A stretch of DNA of 51,085 nt, from assembly GCA_025920435.1 (NCBI GenBank), contig JAPDLT010000004.1, positions 1-51,085 of the forward strand. Reading direction: 5' to 3'. This document shows positions 1 through 10,402 of this stretch, in pieces. Source of the DNA: Candidatus Rehaiarchaeum fermentans. GTDB taxonomy: Archaea; Nanobdellota; Nanobdellia; Parvarchaeales; Parvarchaeaceae. Position numbers and translations under genes: made by a program. Every line of letters starts with the position of its first letter. Within the stretch, counting starts at the first letter, position 1. The notes beneath the pieces were generated by a model that ran no database searches, was not told the origin of the DNA, and saw nothing but the letters and a program-made list of their open reading frames with translations.

Positions 1-2491
1 TTGGAGTTTCATTACCAGTTAGTGCTAGGGCTGCCATTGGATTAATAGCTGGACCTCCTACTATTATAACTGGAATTGAAGCTGAACTTGGATTGTATTC
101 ATTTGATAGTGCCATTATGTTAGCAGGCGATGTACCAGATGCATATAGATTTGTTGCATTGATTTTAGATGAAACTCCACTTATTGACTTTATTATTCCT
201 GTTGTAGTTATTGCACTGCCTACAGTGTAATTTTGCACTCCTACTAATACTTTGCTCCCACCAATTCCTAATGTGTAGTTTTCAGTAGGTATTTTGATTG
301 TAGCCATATCTTTTTGTACGGTTAAATTAGCTCCCCACATCGTTGTTTGGTTTTGAGGAGAAACAAAGTAAGTAGTGAAGTTATTTGCATGCTCTGCTAT
401 CTTTAGTCCTAATGTTTCTTTATCTGGTAATGTAATTGATAATACTGATCCATTGTAAGTAAGTTGGGAATTGTATCCGCTATTCAATGATGGTTCCATT
501 AATCCATTTGAAAATACACCGGCATATCCTGGTAATACTTGTCCTGTTGCACTTCCTGTTATCGATACACTTGGTCCTGTAATTGTTAATGATCTAACAT
601 AAAGAGCGTATGTTTTCACATTAGGGGTTTCACCACTTAAAGATGGTACGCTAGCGTTAATTTTGTACGCGCCAATAGTGAAATCATAACCAGCATATGA
701 TTGTGTCGTATTTAAGATGGTAGATGCGTTTATTATTTCTGGTGAGGACGTGGTAGAAGAATTGTAAAGTAATAATTCACTTACATTCCACACTCCTGCG
801 TATAAGTAGTCATTGATGGTGCCATTTGCCTCCTGATATGTCGCTGCTTCCTTATATCCACCCTTGTACTGAATACCAATGTAATTACCATTAGGAAGCC
901 TTACTAGCAATCTCTCAATGCTCCCAGCAGGATTCGTGGATGGAAATACTACCAAATTTGAACCTTTAGTAACATTTAGAGTTACTCCTGAATAGGGTAA
1001 GGAAGTAGTCCAGTTATAAACGGATTTGCCATAGAAATAATTCTGACCACCAGTTGGCAACTTCGAACTGGCATTAGTATTAGGAGCAAGTGGATAGATG
1101 TAACCTGACTGAGCATATGAATATTCTCCAGAAGAGATGTTGTATATTGACTGATTTGGTAGTATTAGCAATGAAGGTACAGATCCTACACCAGAAGATG
1201 TTAAAGTTCCTCTGAAACTTTGTCCTAGAGCTACTCCAGGTAAGCTGCCAGCGTAAGAAAATACAACTAGTTTAGTTAGGCTACTATCTAGTGCGGAAGG
1301 AACCGTCTGAGTAGTAGTAGTTTCATTTGCGTATACGGGTTCTATCGTTAATGTTGCTGGAGATCCTACATTCACATATATAGTTTTTACAGTTGCGTAA
1401 GGAGATGGAGTAAGCTTAAATAATGTTAAATTAGTTAGTCCGAATCCAGTTAAAATTCCTGAATTTGAAGTAAATGAATAAGGTAATACTACTGGATTTG
1501 CATATGTGAAAGTTAATGCATTCTTAGAAACTTCTACGTTATATGCTGGCTCTCCAAACATTGATCCGTTATAAAGTTGACTTACATTCATCACGAAGCT
1601 TGAATACGATAGGGAAATCGAGTTTAAGTATAATCCGGAAGAATTTTGAATAAGTGAAGAAGGTGAAATTGTTATCTTCCCTATCGTTTTACTTGTTCCT
1701 AATGTTACTTCAGTAACAGGCCCTCCATTTACTGATACTTGAAGTTCATAAGTAGCGCTATTGCTTGTATATTCGGTAACAAGCCCCTCCAAACTTACAG
1801 TATTGTTTCCAATAGTTACTGAAGTTGGTATCTTTAAGTTACTGTAAGTCTTGCTAACTCCAAATGTAAGGTTAGCAAGAGTTTTATTACTATATAAAGC
1901 GTAATCTATCACGGTATAAGGAGTCTTATCAACGTAGAACATTTCTCCAACAAATGGAGAATTAACTTGCGAACCGTTGTTAGGGTAGTATATGGCAGAT
2001 TTTACGGATATCCCACCAACCGGTATCTGAACATTAAGAGTAGTAGTATTAATTGCTGCACCGCTTATTGTTAAAGATTCTTGTGCTGTATAGTTAGCAT
2101 TATTAACGGTATAGTTAGCAGAATATATTGGAGTGGGTGCTACTGATAATGTGGAATTAGATCTATAGTAAGTAGATGTCGACGAAAGTGCACTGATTTT
2201 ATAGTTTGCTACTTGAACTACTCCTTGAGTTACAGATGAAGTAGATTGAGCTGCAGCTGCAGCAGTAAGTGCAGATGCTATCGATATTGCTCCTGCAACA
2301 TCAGTTGGTGCTGCATTTGCACCTATTACTATTACTGAATTTACCTTTCCATTCATTACGAATGGAGAAGGTAAACTACCAAAATTAACAGGATTTGCAG
2401 CAAATACAGATGCTGCGCCCATTATAGAGCCCAAAAACATGGCTCCAGTTGCCAAACCGGCTATTTTCCTCAAAATTTTTCCTTTATTCAT
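1..2491 (-). CDS. S-layer-like surface protein, N-terminal part (gene continues beyond window left edge)
   Basis: Minus-strand reading frame open from ATG at 2491 to the window edge; signal-like N-terminus MNKGKILRKIAGLATGAMFLGSIMGAASVFAANPV followed by VNSVIVIGANAAPTDVAGAISIASAL, typical of archaeal S-layer proteins; Ser/Thr-rich. Not in the ORF track because it is truncated. Confidence 0.75.
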   Translation of the reverse strand, partial: MNKGKILRKIAGLATGAMFLGSIMGAASVFAANPVNFGSLPSPFVMNGKVNSVIVIGANAAPTDVAGAISIASALTAAAAAQSTSSVTQGVVQVANYKISALSSTSTYYRSNSTLSVAPTPIYSANYTVNNANYTAQESLTISGAAINTTTLNVQIPVGGISVKSAIYYPNNGSQVNSPFVGEMFYVDKTPYTVIDYALYSNKTLANLTFGVSKTYSNLKIPTSVTIGNNTVSLEGLVTEYTSNSATYELQVSVNGGPVTEVTLGTSKTIGKITISPSSLIQNSSGLYLNSISLSYSSFVMNVSQLYNGSMFGEPAYNVEVSKNALTFTYANPVVLPYSFTSNSGILTGFGLTNLTLFKLTPSPYATVKTIYVNVGSPATLTIEPVYANETTTTQTVPSALDSSLTKLVVFSYAGSLPGVALGQSFRGTLTSSGVGSVPSLLILPNQSIYNISSGEYSYAQSGYIYPLAPNTNASSKLPTGGQNYFYGKSVYNWTTSLPYSGVTLNVTKGSNLVVFPSTNPAGSIERLLVRLPNGNYIGIQYKGGYKEAATYQEANGTINDYLYAGVWNVSELLLYNSSTTSSPEIINASTILNTTQSYAGYDFTIGAYKINASVPSLSGETPNVKTYALYVRSLTITGPSVSITGSATGQVLPGYAGVFSNGLMEPSLNSGYNSQLTYNGSVLSITLPDKETLGLKIAEHANNFTTYFVSPQNQTTMWGANLTVQKDMATIKIPTENYTLGIGGSKVLVGVQNYTVGSAITTTGIIKSISGVSSKINATNLYASGTSPANIMALSNEYNPSSASIPVIIVGGPAINPMAALALTGNETP

Positions 2492-2718
2492 ATTCTTATT
2501 TTTAAGCCACTAGTCTTCGAATTTCTATGATTTATTTAATTATTAACTATTTAAAAAGCTTTCGTTTTCGTATTTTTAGAGAAAATTATTTAAAAGCAAG
2601 CATAAATTGTACTTAAGGATCTTTTGTTTTTCTTCTATTTAAAGATTTTTTAATTAAATCTTTGCTAAATGTAAAAATTTTGATGATAAAGATATAAAAA
2701 ATGATTTTTTAAGATTTT

Positions 2719-4455
2719 ATGGATTATTTTTTAATCGAAGTTTCTTACGAAATTGGTAATAAAGTAGGAGGAATTTGGACAGTAATAACATCTAAAGCTC
2801 CTTACATAGATAGCAACAATTATTTAGGAATAGGATATTTCAATCCGAATGAATCTCCTGTAGAATTTATAGAGGAAGAGCCTCCTCAAGAAATAAGTAA
2901 TGCAATCGCAGATATTGATGTTGATGGAATTAAATTTAGATATGGCACTTGGATAAATGCAAATAAAAAGGTAATTTTAATCGATTCACAAGCATTTAAA
3001 CAAAAATACGTGAATAAAATAAAAGGAGATTTTTGGAATTTATATAAGATAGATTCATTAGGCGCTGGAGACGATTATAATGATCCATTGGCATGGTCTT
3101 ATGCTGCCGGAATTCTTATTGAAAAATTAGCAAAACATATAAAGAAGAAAATTGTGGTACAAGTCCACGAATGGCTTTCTGGAGGAGCAATTCTATATTT
3201 AAAATCAATAAATTCTAAAATACCTACTGTATTTACAACACACGCTACAGTATTGGGAAGAGCTTATTCCTATGCTGGAAACGATATTTATAAAATACTG
3301 AATGAGGAAGTAAATGATTTAGAATTAGCTTATAAGTATGGGGTGCCTGCAAAGCATCTTACTGAAAAAGCTACTGCGTGGAATGCTTCCGTATTTACTT
3401 GTGTAAGTGATGCAGTAAGTAGGGAAGCTAAAGCACTACTTAAAAAATCTCCTGATATAGTTACAGTAAATGGAATAAATATAGATTATGCTCCCGATTT
3501 TGATGAAATAGAAAAAATGAGAGCAAAAGCGCGAGAAAAATTCAAAGAGTTTTTATCTGCTTATTTCTTACCTTACTATAAAATAAATCCAAATGCACCA
3601 TTGATTTTAACAAGCGGAAGATATGAATTCTTAGATAAAGGATACGATATTTTCATTGATGCATTAAGCGAGCTTGATAAAAAATTACCTTCTAATTTTG
3701 ATGTAATTGCATTTATAGCAGTGCCATCAGGAACCTATGGTCTGAAAAATGATTTTGTAGCAAATTATCTTTCTTATAAAAATTTGAGATCTTCAATAGA
3801 AGAAAAAGTAAAGGAAATAGGAGAAGAATTAGAAACAGAACTAAGTTATGGAATAGAAAGTTCGCAAGCAATATATAACAAAATTGTAAATGACATAAGA
3901 TTATTTAGCAAAAAGCTAAATAAAGAAAGAAATCCTCCTCTTTGCCCATTCTTACTTTCATATCCTGAAGAAAATGATAGAATATTATCATATGCAAAAT
4001 ATAGAGGATTATTAAATTCTGAAAATAATAGAGTTAAATTGATATTTTATCCTAAATATCTTACTTTCGAAGATGAATTGTTAGGACTATCTTATTATCA
4101 ATTACTTTCGTTAGCAAGAGTGGGAGTTTTCCTTTCAAGATATGAACCTTTTGGATATACTCCTTTAGAAGCAATGGAATATGGTACACCTGCAATAACT
4201 ACAAGCAATGCTGGAATTTCTTATTATCTCATTGAGAAAGGATTAAATGGATATGGAGTGTATATTCAAAATTTATATGATGATAGAGAAACTTTGTTAA
4301 ATAATATTTCAAATAATTTACTTAGAATAGTGACAATGGATGATGAACACTTCGAAGAATTAAGATTGCAAGCAAGGGCTTCGGCAGAGGCATTTAGCTG
4401 GAAAGACCTAATTAATAATTACTTTAAAGCTTACGAACTTGCACTTTCTAAGTAA
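2719..4455 (+). CDS. GT3-type (eukaryote-like) glycogen synthase
   Basis: EVSYEIGNKVGGIWTVITSKAP N-terminus; FTTHATVLGRAYSYAG; DIVTVNGINID; C-terminal SRYEPFGYTPLEAMEYGTPAITT. Confidence 0.85.
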   Translation: MDYFLIEVSYEIGNKVGGIWTVITSKAPYIDSNNYLGIGYFNPNESPVEFIEEEPPQEISNAIADIDVDGIKFRYGTWINANKKVILIDSQAFKQKYVNKIKGDFWNLYKIDSLGAGDDYNDPLAWSYAAGILIEKLAKHIKKKIVVQVHEWLSGGAILYLKSINSKIPTVFTTHATVLGRAYSYAGNDIYKILNEEVNDLELAYKYGVPAKHLTEKATAWNASVFTCVSDAVSREAKALLKKSPDIVTVNGINIDYAPDFDEIEKMRAKAREKFKEFLSAYFLPYYKINPNAPLILTSGRYEFLDKGYDIFIDALSELDKKLPSNFDVIAFIAVPSGTYGLKNDFVANYLSYKNLRSSIEEKVKEIGEELETELSYGIESSQAIYNKIVNDIRLFSKKLNKERNPPLCPFLLSYPEENDRILSYAKYRGLLNSENNRVKLIFYPKYLTFEDELLGLSYYQLLSLARVGVFLSRYEPFGYTPLEAMEYGTPAITTSNAGISYYLIEKGLNGYGVYIQNLYDDRETLLNNISNNLLRIVTMDDEHFEELRLQARASAEAFSWKDLINNYFKAYELALSK

Positions 4456-5597
4456 TTAATTTTCAGCAAATTTAAGATATTCATATAATTAATATAAGCA
4501 GAATAAGGAGAATCGTAAGCATTGAAATACTTATGTATGTCACCTTCAGCAAACCACTTTGTGCAAATATAATAAAAGTTATCTGAAGTACCTAAATTTC
4601 TCCAAAGTTTTAACACCTCACCATCTTTTGCTTTTACATCTTTTTCTAAACTCTTTAGAAATTCAAAAGCTGCATTTTGCATTTTATTGCCTAACCATGC
4701 AGATAAGTCTCTATCTACATCTGCCCAAGAAATTATATTATCAGAAGTAAATATTCCTACAGGCTTCAATTCAGTAAGCTCACTTATTTTAAAGAATCCA
4801 ACTCCTCGAGCAATTAATTCTTTTGGTAGTCTTTCAAGGAAATCAAATATTCCAGTTTCCTTCCATTGGTGCTCTCCAAAAGTTTCATAGTCTAAAAATA
4901 ATCCTACGTATTGACCTTCTGATAAAGCTACCCAAGAGGCGTACTTTTCTGCAGTAAGAGGAAATTCATTCCACTGATGCCAAGAAAATCTAAAACCTAT
5001 ATCATCACTCAATTTATAATTTCTTAAAATAACTTTTATGTTCATATTTTTATTTGTATAAACATAGTTTGGAGATCTCCATTCTAAGACTTTATCCCAG
5101 CCTTCTGCAATTATTCCTTTGTATCCTAGTTTACCTACAAATGTAGCTATATCTTCAGAAAACATTGCTTCAGTATTTCTAAATACAATAGGTTTATAAT
5201 TGAAATATTTTCTCATTAATTCTTTGTGCATTTCTATTTGTTCCTTAAATTCTTCTTTAGAAATAAGATATGCTAAAGAATGATAATATGTTTCTTCAAG
5301 TAAGTCCATTTGGCCTGTATCCCATAGCTCCTGAAAAACATTTATTACTTCCGGATAAAATCTTTCTGCTTGTTCAAAGAATGTACCTGTAAAAGAAAAT
5401 GAAACCTTAAATTCAGGATACTTTTTAGCTAATTTTATTAATAATTTTGTAGCAGGAATATAACATTTATTTGCTACTCTTGTAAAAATTTCCTTATTTT
5501 TTTCTATATCAAATATTTCAGGATCACTATCAAAAATATACTTTCTCTTTAGTCTCCACGGTTGATGAACTTGAAAATAAAACGCCACCTTTGCCAT
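4431..5597 (-). CDS. GH57 family alpha-amylase-like glycoside hydrolase
   Basis: MAKVAFYFQVHQPWRL, FSFTGTFFEQ, GLFLDYETFGEHQW are GH57 conserved blocks. Confidence 0.85.
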   Translation of the reverse strand: MAKVAFYFQVHQPWRLKRKYIFDSDPEIFDIEKNKEIFTRVANKCYIPATKLLIKLAKKYPEFKVSFSFTGTFFEQAERFYPEVINVFQELWDTGQMDLLEETYYHSLAYLISKEEFKEQIEMHKELMRKYFNYKPIVFRNTEAMFSEDIATFVGKLGYKGIIAEGWDKVLEWRSPNYVYTNKNMNIKVILRNYKLSDDIGFRFSWHQWNEFPLTAEKYASWVALSEGQYVGLFLDYETFGEHQWKETGIFDFLERLPKELIARGVGFFKISELTELKPVGIFTSDNIISWADVDRDLSAWLGNKMQNAAFEFLKSLEKDVKAKDGEVLKLWRNLGTSDNFYYICTKWFAEGDIHKYFNAYDSPYSAYINYMNILNLLKINYLESASS

Positions 5598-5643
5598 TTT
5601 CGTATATTAAAAGACTTTAAATTTAAAAATTTTATTTGATTAA

Positions 5644-5910
5644 ATGGAAGAAGGAAAAATTTCTAAGTTCTTATTTAAGAGAAAGCCATTCCTAGTTTTA
5701 AAACACTTAAGTGTAGAAGATAACATATATGCAGCACAAATGGCTAAAAAAATAAATTGCAGCTATGCATACATTATAAGATTACTGAAAGAAATGGAAA
5801 AATTAGGGCTAATATATATAGAAAAAAACAGAAGCACACGTATAATAAAATTAACTAAAAAAGGAAGAAATATTTGTGAAAAAATAAGTGAAATTGAAAG
5901 ACTAGGATAA
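5644..5910 (+). CDS. Small winged-helix (MarR-like) putative regulator
   Basis: 88 aa; AAQMAKKINCSYAYIIRLLKEMEKLGLIYIEKNRSTRIIKLTKKG wHTH pattern. Confidence 0.65.
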   Translation: MEEGKISKFLFKRKPFLVLKHLSVEDNIYAAQMAKKINCSYAYIIRLLKEMEKLGLIYIEKNRSTRIIKLTKKGRNICEKISEIERLG

Positions 5911-5919
5911 TAAGAACTT

Positions 5920-7563
5920 ATGGGAATAGTTCATACGTTAGCAAGAAACGGCACTTTCATTTTTAGATTTAATGATGGAGAATTTGGATCTAAATGGTGT
6001 GGAATATGGAAAGAAAAAACTAAGTATTTCGATTATTTTGCATTTAAATTTAATGATGAATGGTTAAGCTCTAAAAATTTAGGAAAATTCTATTACAATA
6101 ACTCGATGAATGCTGAATTTGAATATAATTTAAATGATATAAAAATAAAAGAAAGCGTATATGCTTTGACTAATGGTATATTAGTAAGAATAATTTCAAA
6201 TAAACCTGGATATCTATCCTTAGAATATGGAGTGAATATAAGAGATAGAAGTGAAAATTATCAAGAATCTAAAAGATATGAAACAAAAATAGGTGAAAGC
6301 ACGGTTTCTTCAACAATTAATAATCGAAGTGCAATTGTATTTTTCCCAAAGAATTCGGAAATCCAAAGAATAGAAAATTATGATGTGCATATTCCAGGAT
6401 TGTATGCAAAAGAAAAAGGCTTTAGTCACTATTTTGATGATCTTAGTGTTCAAAACAAATACGTTCCTGTAAACATAAAAACAAAAATAAACCCCGAAAA
6501 TGCAGTAGAATTTTATTTTGGATTTAATCCTTCATTGAAACCAGACATAAATGAATATAATAATTATCTTGAAGAATTAGCAAGATACAAAGAATTGGCT
6601 AAGCTGGAGGATGCTATTTCTATGTATGCAAACTACAATGAAGGAAAGATATATGCAGGATTTCCTTATTTCAATGAATTTTGGTTAAGAGATGCACTAG
6701 TTTCAATACCTGCATTTCTTTCACTAAATAAATTCGAATTTGTAAAGAAAGTACTTGGAAGAATAAGTGAAATGGAAAAAGACGGAAAACTACCCAATGT
6801 AGAAGGTGGAAATATATATCCTGCAGACGTACCTGCATTATATTTAATAATGATGCATTCATACTTTGAAGAAACAAATGATAGATCTTTTATACAAAGA
6901 TACTTTTCAAGAATTAAATCAATTGCAGAGTACTGGAGAAATGTTGCAATTAATAATAATTGGATAATAAATGACAAAGGTAGAGAAACGTGGATGGATT
7001 CAATAGATAGAGAAAATTCATTAGAAATACAAGCGCTTTGGAGTATTGCTTTCAAAAAGGCTTCTGAACTTTACTGGCAAGTAGGAGAAAGAAACTCTTT
7101 AGTATTGAAGGCAGGAATTGCAATGGAAGATTCTTTATATAGATATGAGAAAAATGAATACTTTACAGATCAGCTCGAAAAAGATATAAATTCTATAAAC
7201 CAAGTTATTCTTTTCTTTACTGATATATCAAAAGATAAAAAGGAAAAAATTGCAAGAAATTTGTTGATGAACTTTTCAACAAATTATGGTCTTACTTCTC
7301 TTTCTAAAAATGATGAATTATTTGATTTCAATGGATATCACACAGGGGCAATATGGCCATTAATGACTTTATTAGCTGGAATAGGAATGATTAAGAATAA
7401 TATATTTAATGAAGAGGGCAAAAAATTAATTAAAATGGTTCAATCTAAAATAGGTTTACAAGCAGAAAACTCTATAAATGAAATAATAAGACCAGATGGA
7501 AAACCAGAAGGTTGCCCCTCCCAGCTTTGGTCAATTGCTCCTTTACTTTTTAAATTAAAGTAA
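5920..7563 (+). CDS. Glycogen debranching enzyme / amylo-alpha-1,6-glucosidase-like (GDE C-terminal family)
   Basis: YFNEFWLRDALVSIPAF, ETWMDSIDRENSLEIQALWSIAF, FNGYHTGAIWPLMTLL, CPSQLWSIAPLL. Confidence 0.75.
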   Translation: MGIVHTLARNGTFIFRFNDGEFGSKWCGIWKEKTKYFDYFAFKFNDEWLSSKNLGKFYYNNSMNAEFEYNLNDIKIKESVYALTNGILVRIISNKPGYLSLEYGVNIRDRSENYQESKRYETKIGESTVSSTINNRSAIVFFPKNSEIQRIENYDVHIPGLYAKEKGFSHYFDDLSVQNKYVPVNIKTKINPENAVEFYFGFNPSLKPDINEYNNYLEELARYKELAKLEDAISMYANYNEGKIYAGFPYFNEFWLRDALVSIPAFLSLNKFEFVKKVLGRISEMEKDGKLPNVEGGNIYPADVPALYLIMMHSYFEETNDRSFIQRYFSRIKSIAEYWRNVAINNNWIINDKGRETWMDSIDRENSLEIQALWSIAFKKASELYWQVGERNSLVLKAGIAMEDSLYRYEKNEYFTDQLEKDINSINQVILFFTDISKDKKEKIARNLLMNFSTNYGLTSLSKNDELFDFNGYHTGAIWPLMTLLAGIGMIKNNIFNEEGKKLIKMVQSKIGLQAENSINEIIRPDGKPEGCPSQLWSIAPLLFKLK

Positions 7564-8077
7564 GCAAATATCTTGGGTAACCTATATAAGGTATTACAAT
7601 TCTTACAACCCCAATAACTCTCTTTTCAGAAATATTATATTCTATAGGATAGATTGGAGCTGGATTAGCGTCTCCCTTTGTAGTAAAATAATAACCGCTC
7701 TGATTTCTGTAAATAAATATTACTCTATGAATTATATCCCCTATAGGGGATTTGTATATTATGATATCCCCTACTTTTATATCTGATGGGTTTGTCTTAA
7801 AAGCTATAACCAAATCTCCAACGTTTAATCCATTAATAAATGGCCAACTCTCAATTTCCGATTTAGTAAAATTATGAGAATACAAGTAACCATAAAAATT
7901 TTGAGTAAAAGAAGTACTATTAGTATGTGTCATACTAGAAGAAACAACTACAGCAATATCAGAAATTGGAGTAAATGCGTAAACTACTTGCTCTCCTAAT
8001 AAGAATAAACCGACTATTAAAGCAATTAAAATTAAATCACCCTTAATTCCAGAAAATAAATTACTCAACAACTTCAT
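7550..8077 (-). CDS. Signal peptidase I (S26 family, archaeal type)
   Basis: N-terminal TM, catalytic VVSSSMTHT, DIIIYKSPIGDIIHRVIFI, FTTKGDANPAP. Confidence 0.85.
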   Translation of the reverse strand: MKLLSNLFSGIKGDLILIALIVGLFLLGEQVVYAFTPISDIAVVVSSSMTHTNSTSFTQNFYGYLYSHNFTKSEIESWPFINGLNVGDLVIAFKTNPSDIKVGDIIIYKSPIGDIIHRVIFIYRNQSGYYFTTKGDANPAPIYPIEYNISEKRVIGVVRIVIPYIGYPRYLLTLI

Positions 8078-8333
8078 CTAAAGCGTTTTTAGCTTCTTTT
8101 AATGTATTTAATGCATTGTTTATAAGTTTTTCTAGCGCTTCTGATGCATCTCCCTTTTCCGTTTTAACTATTAAAATTTGGGCATTTTTTAATGGATGAT
8201 CAAGTATTTGCCCTACAAATACACCTTCCACTTTCTTTGCTTCATTTATTAATAAAGGTATTATTGACTGCGTCCCGCCTTGAATTCTTACTTTCACAGT
8301 GTCCTTTGTCTTTTCAATTACCTCTATCTCCAT
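8061..8333 (-). CDS. rpoL: DNA-directed RNA polymerase subunit L
   Basis: 90 aa, MEIEVIEKTKDTVKVRIQGG...PLLINEAKKVEGVFVGQILDHPL; typical Rpb11/RpoL pattern. Confidence 0.75.
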   Translation of the reverse strand: MEIEVIEKTKDTVKVRIQGGTQSIIPLLINEAKKVEGVFVGQILDHPLKNAQILIVKTEKGDASEALEKLINNALNTLKEAKNALDEVVE

Positions 8334-8434
8334 AAATAAGCACGCGTAAAATATTTATATATTTTTGCTTTAGACATTCCGATAATAAAAAGCAAGTTTT
8401 GAAGGAAAATTTATGTTATAAAATAAAATAATTT

Positions 8435-8989
8435 ATGAAATCCACCTTACAGAACTATAAAAATATATTTTCAATAATTAAAAACAAAAAATACCTGACT
8501 TTATTTATAATTACCTTAATTTTTACAGCTTTATCTTATTATTATATTTTATCAAGCTCCGCAGAAGGCATACTAGATTTTGGAAAATACTATATTTACT
8601 TTGATATTGTTTCTTCTATAATAATTTCGTTTTTAATCAGCTTATTAGTAACTTTAACTGTTTATTCTTATAAAATAAAAGTAAAGAACAACAATAAATT
8701 TGCTGTTGCTTCAATAATAACTACAATTCTACCGGGTAGCTTATGCTGTACAAGCGTAATACCTTCTATCCTTGCATTAATAGGATTTTCAACCTCATTT
8801 TTAGTTGGAAATACTGGTAAGATACAGTCAATATTTTCAGTATATGGTCCTTTATTTATAGTGGTTGGAGCAGTAATTGGTTGGATAGGATTAACACAAA
8901 TAACTAAAGACATTAGTGCAGGTTGCAATATCGTTAAAAATGCAGTTAATGACGAGTGCTGTGAATCAAATTATGAAAACAAAAATTAA
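8435..8989 (+). CDS. Small multi-pass membrane protein with vicinal cysteines
   Basis: Several hydrophobic segments; PGSLCCTSVIPSILALIGFSTSF motif and Cys-rich C-terminus (CNIVKNAVNDECCES). Confidence 0.5.
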   Translation: MKSTLQNYKNIFSIIKNKKYLTLFIITLIFTALSYYYILSSSAEGILDFGKYYIYFDIVSSIIISFLISLLVTLTVYSYKIKVKNNNKFAVASIITTILPGSLCCTSVIPSILALIGFSTSFLVGNTGKIQSIFSVYGPLFIVVGAVIGWIGLTQITKDISAGCNIVKNAVNDECCESNYENKN

Positions 8990-9527
8990 GTTTATTTTAT
9001 ATGCAATTATTGCAATATTTGCAATTTTTATAATTGTAAAATTATTTCTAATAGAAAATGCTAAAAACGCAAAATATCTTTCTGTTGGAGAAATAGCCCC
9101 AAATTATGCATTTCAATTATCAAATGGAACAATAACTAGTATTTACAATTATAGAGGAAAAACAACTTTACTCTGGTTTGTTGTTACGTGGTGCAGTAGC
9201 TGTGCTGAAGGAAATAGCGTACTTGCAAACAACATTGCATTCTTTGAAAAGCACAACATAAAAATAATAGAGTTAGAGCAATACGATGATTTAGGACAAA
9301 ATGGCATGCCCATATCAAAATTTGTTTCTATATATGGAAATAATAACACCTATGTGCAAACAGGAATAGCAAGCTACAATATGACAATTGCTTATAATAC
9401 TCCTCCGAACTTTCAGTTAGATATATATTATCTTATAAATCCAAGCGGTAAAATTTTATACATTGGAGAAGGTTTAGCTGAAGGAATTAGCACATTAGAA
9501 AATATAATAACTAAAAACAAACTATAA
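8973..9527 (+). CDS. Membrane-anchored thioredoxin-like / TlpA-type redox protein
   Basis: N-terminal TM from ATG at 8973 (track start 8916 less likely); TTLLWFVVTWCSSCAEGNS CxxC motif; LINPSGKILYIGEG. Confidence 0.7.
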   Translation: MKTKIKFILYAIIAIFAIFIIVKLFLIENAKNAKYLSVGEIAPNYAFQLSNGTITSIYNYRGKTTLLWFVVTWCSSCAEGNSVLANNIAFFEKHNIKIIELEQYDDLGQNGMPISKFVSIYGNNNTYVQTGIASYNMTIAYNTPPNFQLDIYYLINPSGKILYIGEGLAEGISTLENIITKNKL

Positions 9528-9601
9528 CTTAGTAAAATTTTAAATCCATTTGAAATTTAATCAATTCTAAAAAATGTTACTAAATTTTAAAGAAAAGAAA
9601 T

Positions 9602-10402
9602 CTAATTCAAAATATCCGGATTTTTTGCAATAAGCCATGCCCCCACGATTCCGTTTTCTTTTATTTTTGCATCCACAAACTTTGGAAATCTATTAACAGT
9701 ATAATTTTTAGAAAGAATTATTGCTTTTTTGAAAAAACCTTTATTATTTAAGTAAACGCTTCCTCCCAATATAACTAACTCTGGATCATATAAATTTATC
9801 AAATTAGCAAATAAACTTGCGTATATGTTTAAAAGATCATATTTTTTAACAATATTTTCATTTTTCAATAATTTTTCAATTTTTAAACCTTCTCGTTCTG
9901 CAATCTCTTCTAATTTTTTACCGCCTACATAAGCTTCTACATGATTTTCTTTCCCACATGTACATTTTTCATTTCCATCGAAATTAATTACTGAATGTCC
10001 TATTTCTCCAAAATTACCGTCTTTCCCAAACATAATTTTACCGTTAATCTTTGCAGAGCAACCTATACCAGTACTTATAGTCAAATAAACGATATTTTGC
10101 TCTTTTCTCTTATAAGATTCGGCAATAAGACTAGATGTAGTGTCTCTAACGAGTATTAAGTTATTAATTTTAAGTGAAAAGTTTTTAACCTTATTATTAG
10201 GACCAAAAAGTATTTTATTATTTATTCTATCTATTTGACCTGCAAACGAAATAACAACTCTATCTTCATTGCCTTTTATTCTATTTTTTATTTGAGAAAT
10301 AACATCATTAACATTTTCTTTAATTATTTTACCGATCTTTCTTGAATCTGAATATGAATATCTAATATATGTTCCTCCTACATCAAATAGTGAAAATTTC
10401 AT
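9602..10402 (-). CDS. ROK family sugar kinase
   Basis: FDVGGTYIRYSY, TISTGIGCSAKINGKIMFG, GEIGHSVINFDGNEKCTCGKENHVEAYVGGKKL, PELVILGGSV. Confidence 0.85.
   Translation of the reverse strand: MKFSLFDVGGTYIRYSYSDSRKIGKIIKENVNDVISQIKNRIKGNEDRVVISFAGQIDRINNKILFGPNNKVKNFSLKINNLILVRDTTSSLIAESYKRKEQNIVYLTISTGIGCSAKINGKIMFGKDGNFGEIGHSVINFDGNEKCTCGKENHVEAYVGGKKLEEIAEREGLKIEKLLKNENIVKKYDLLNIYASLFANLINLYDPELVILGGSVYLNNKGFFKKAIILSKNYTVNRFPKFVDAKIKENGIVGAWLIAKNPDILN

Noticed and set aside
6666-7055. Antisense ORFs inside the debranching enzyme, and similar antisense ORFs in A/B ATPase, MCM, RNR and aIF2-gamma genes
   Set aside because: Shadow ORFs opposite well-supported coding sequence, with biased Ser/Leu/Phe/Ile composition; no independent motifs.
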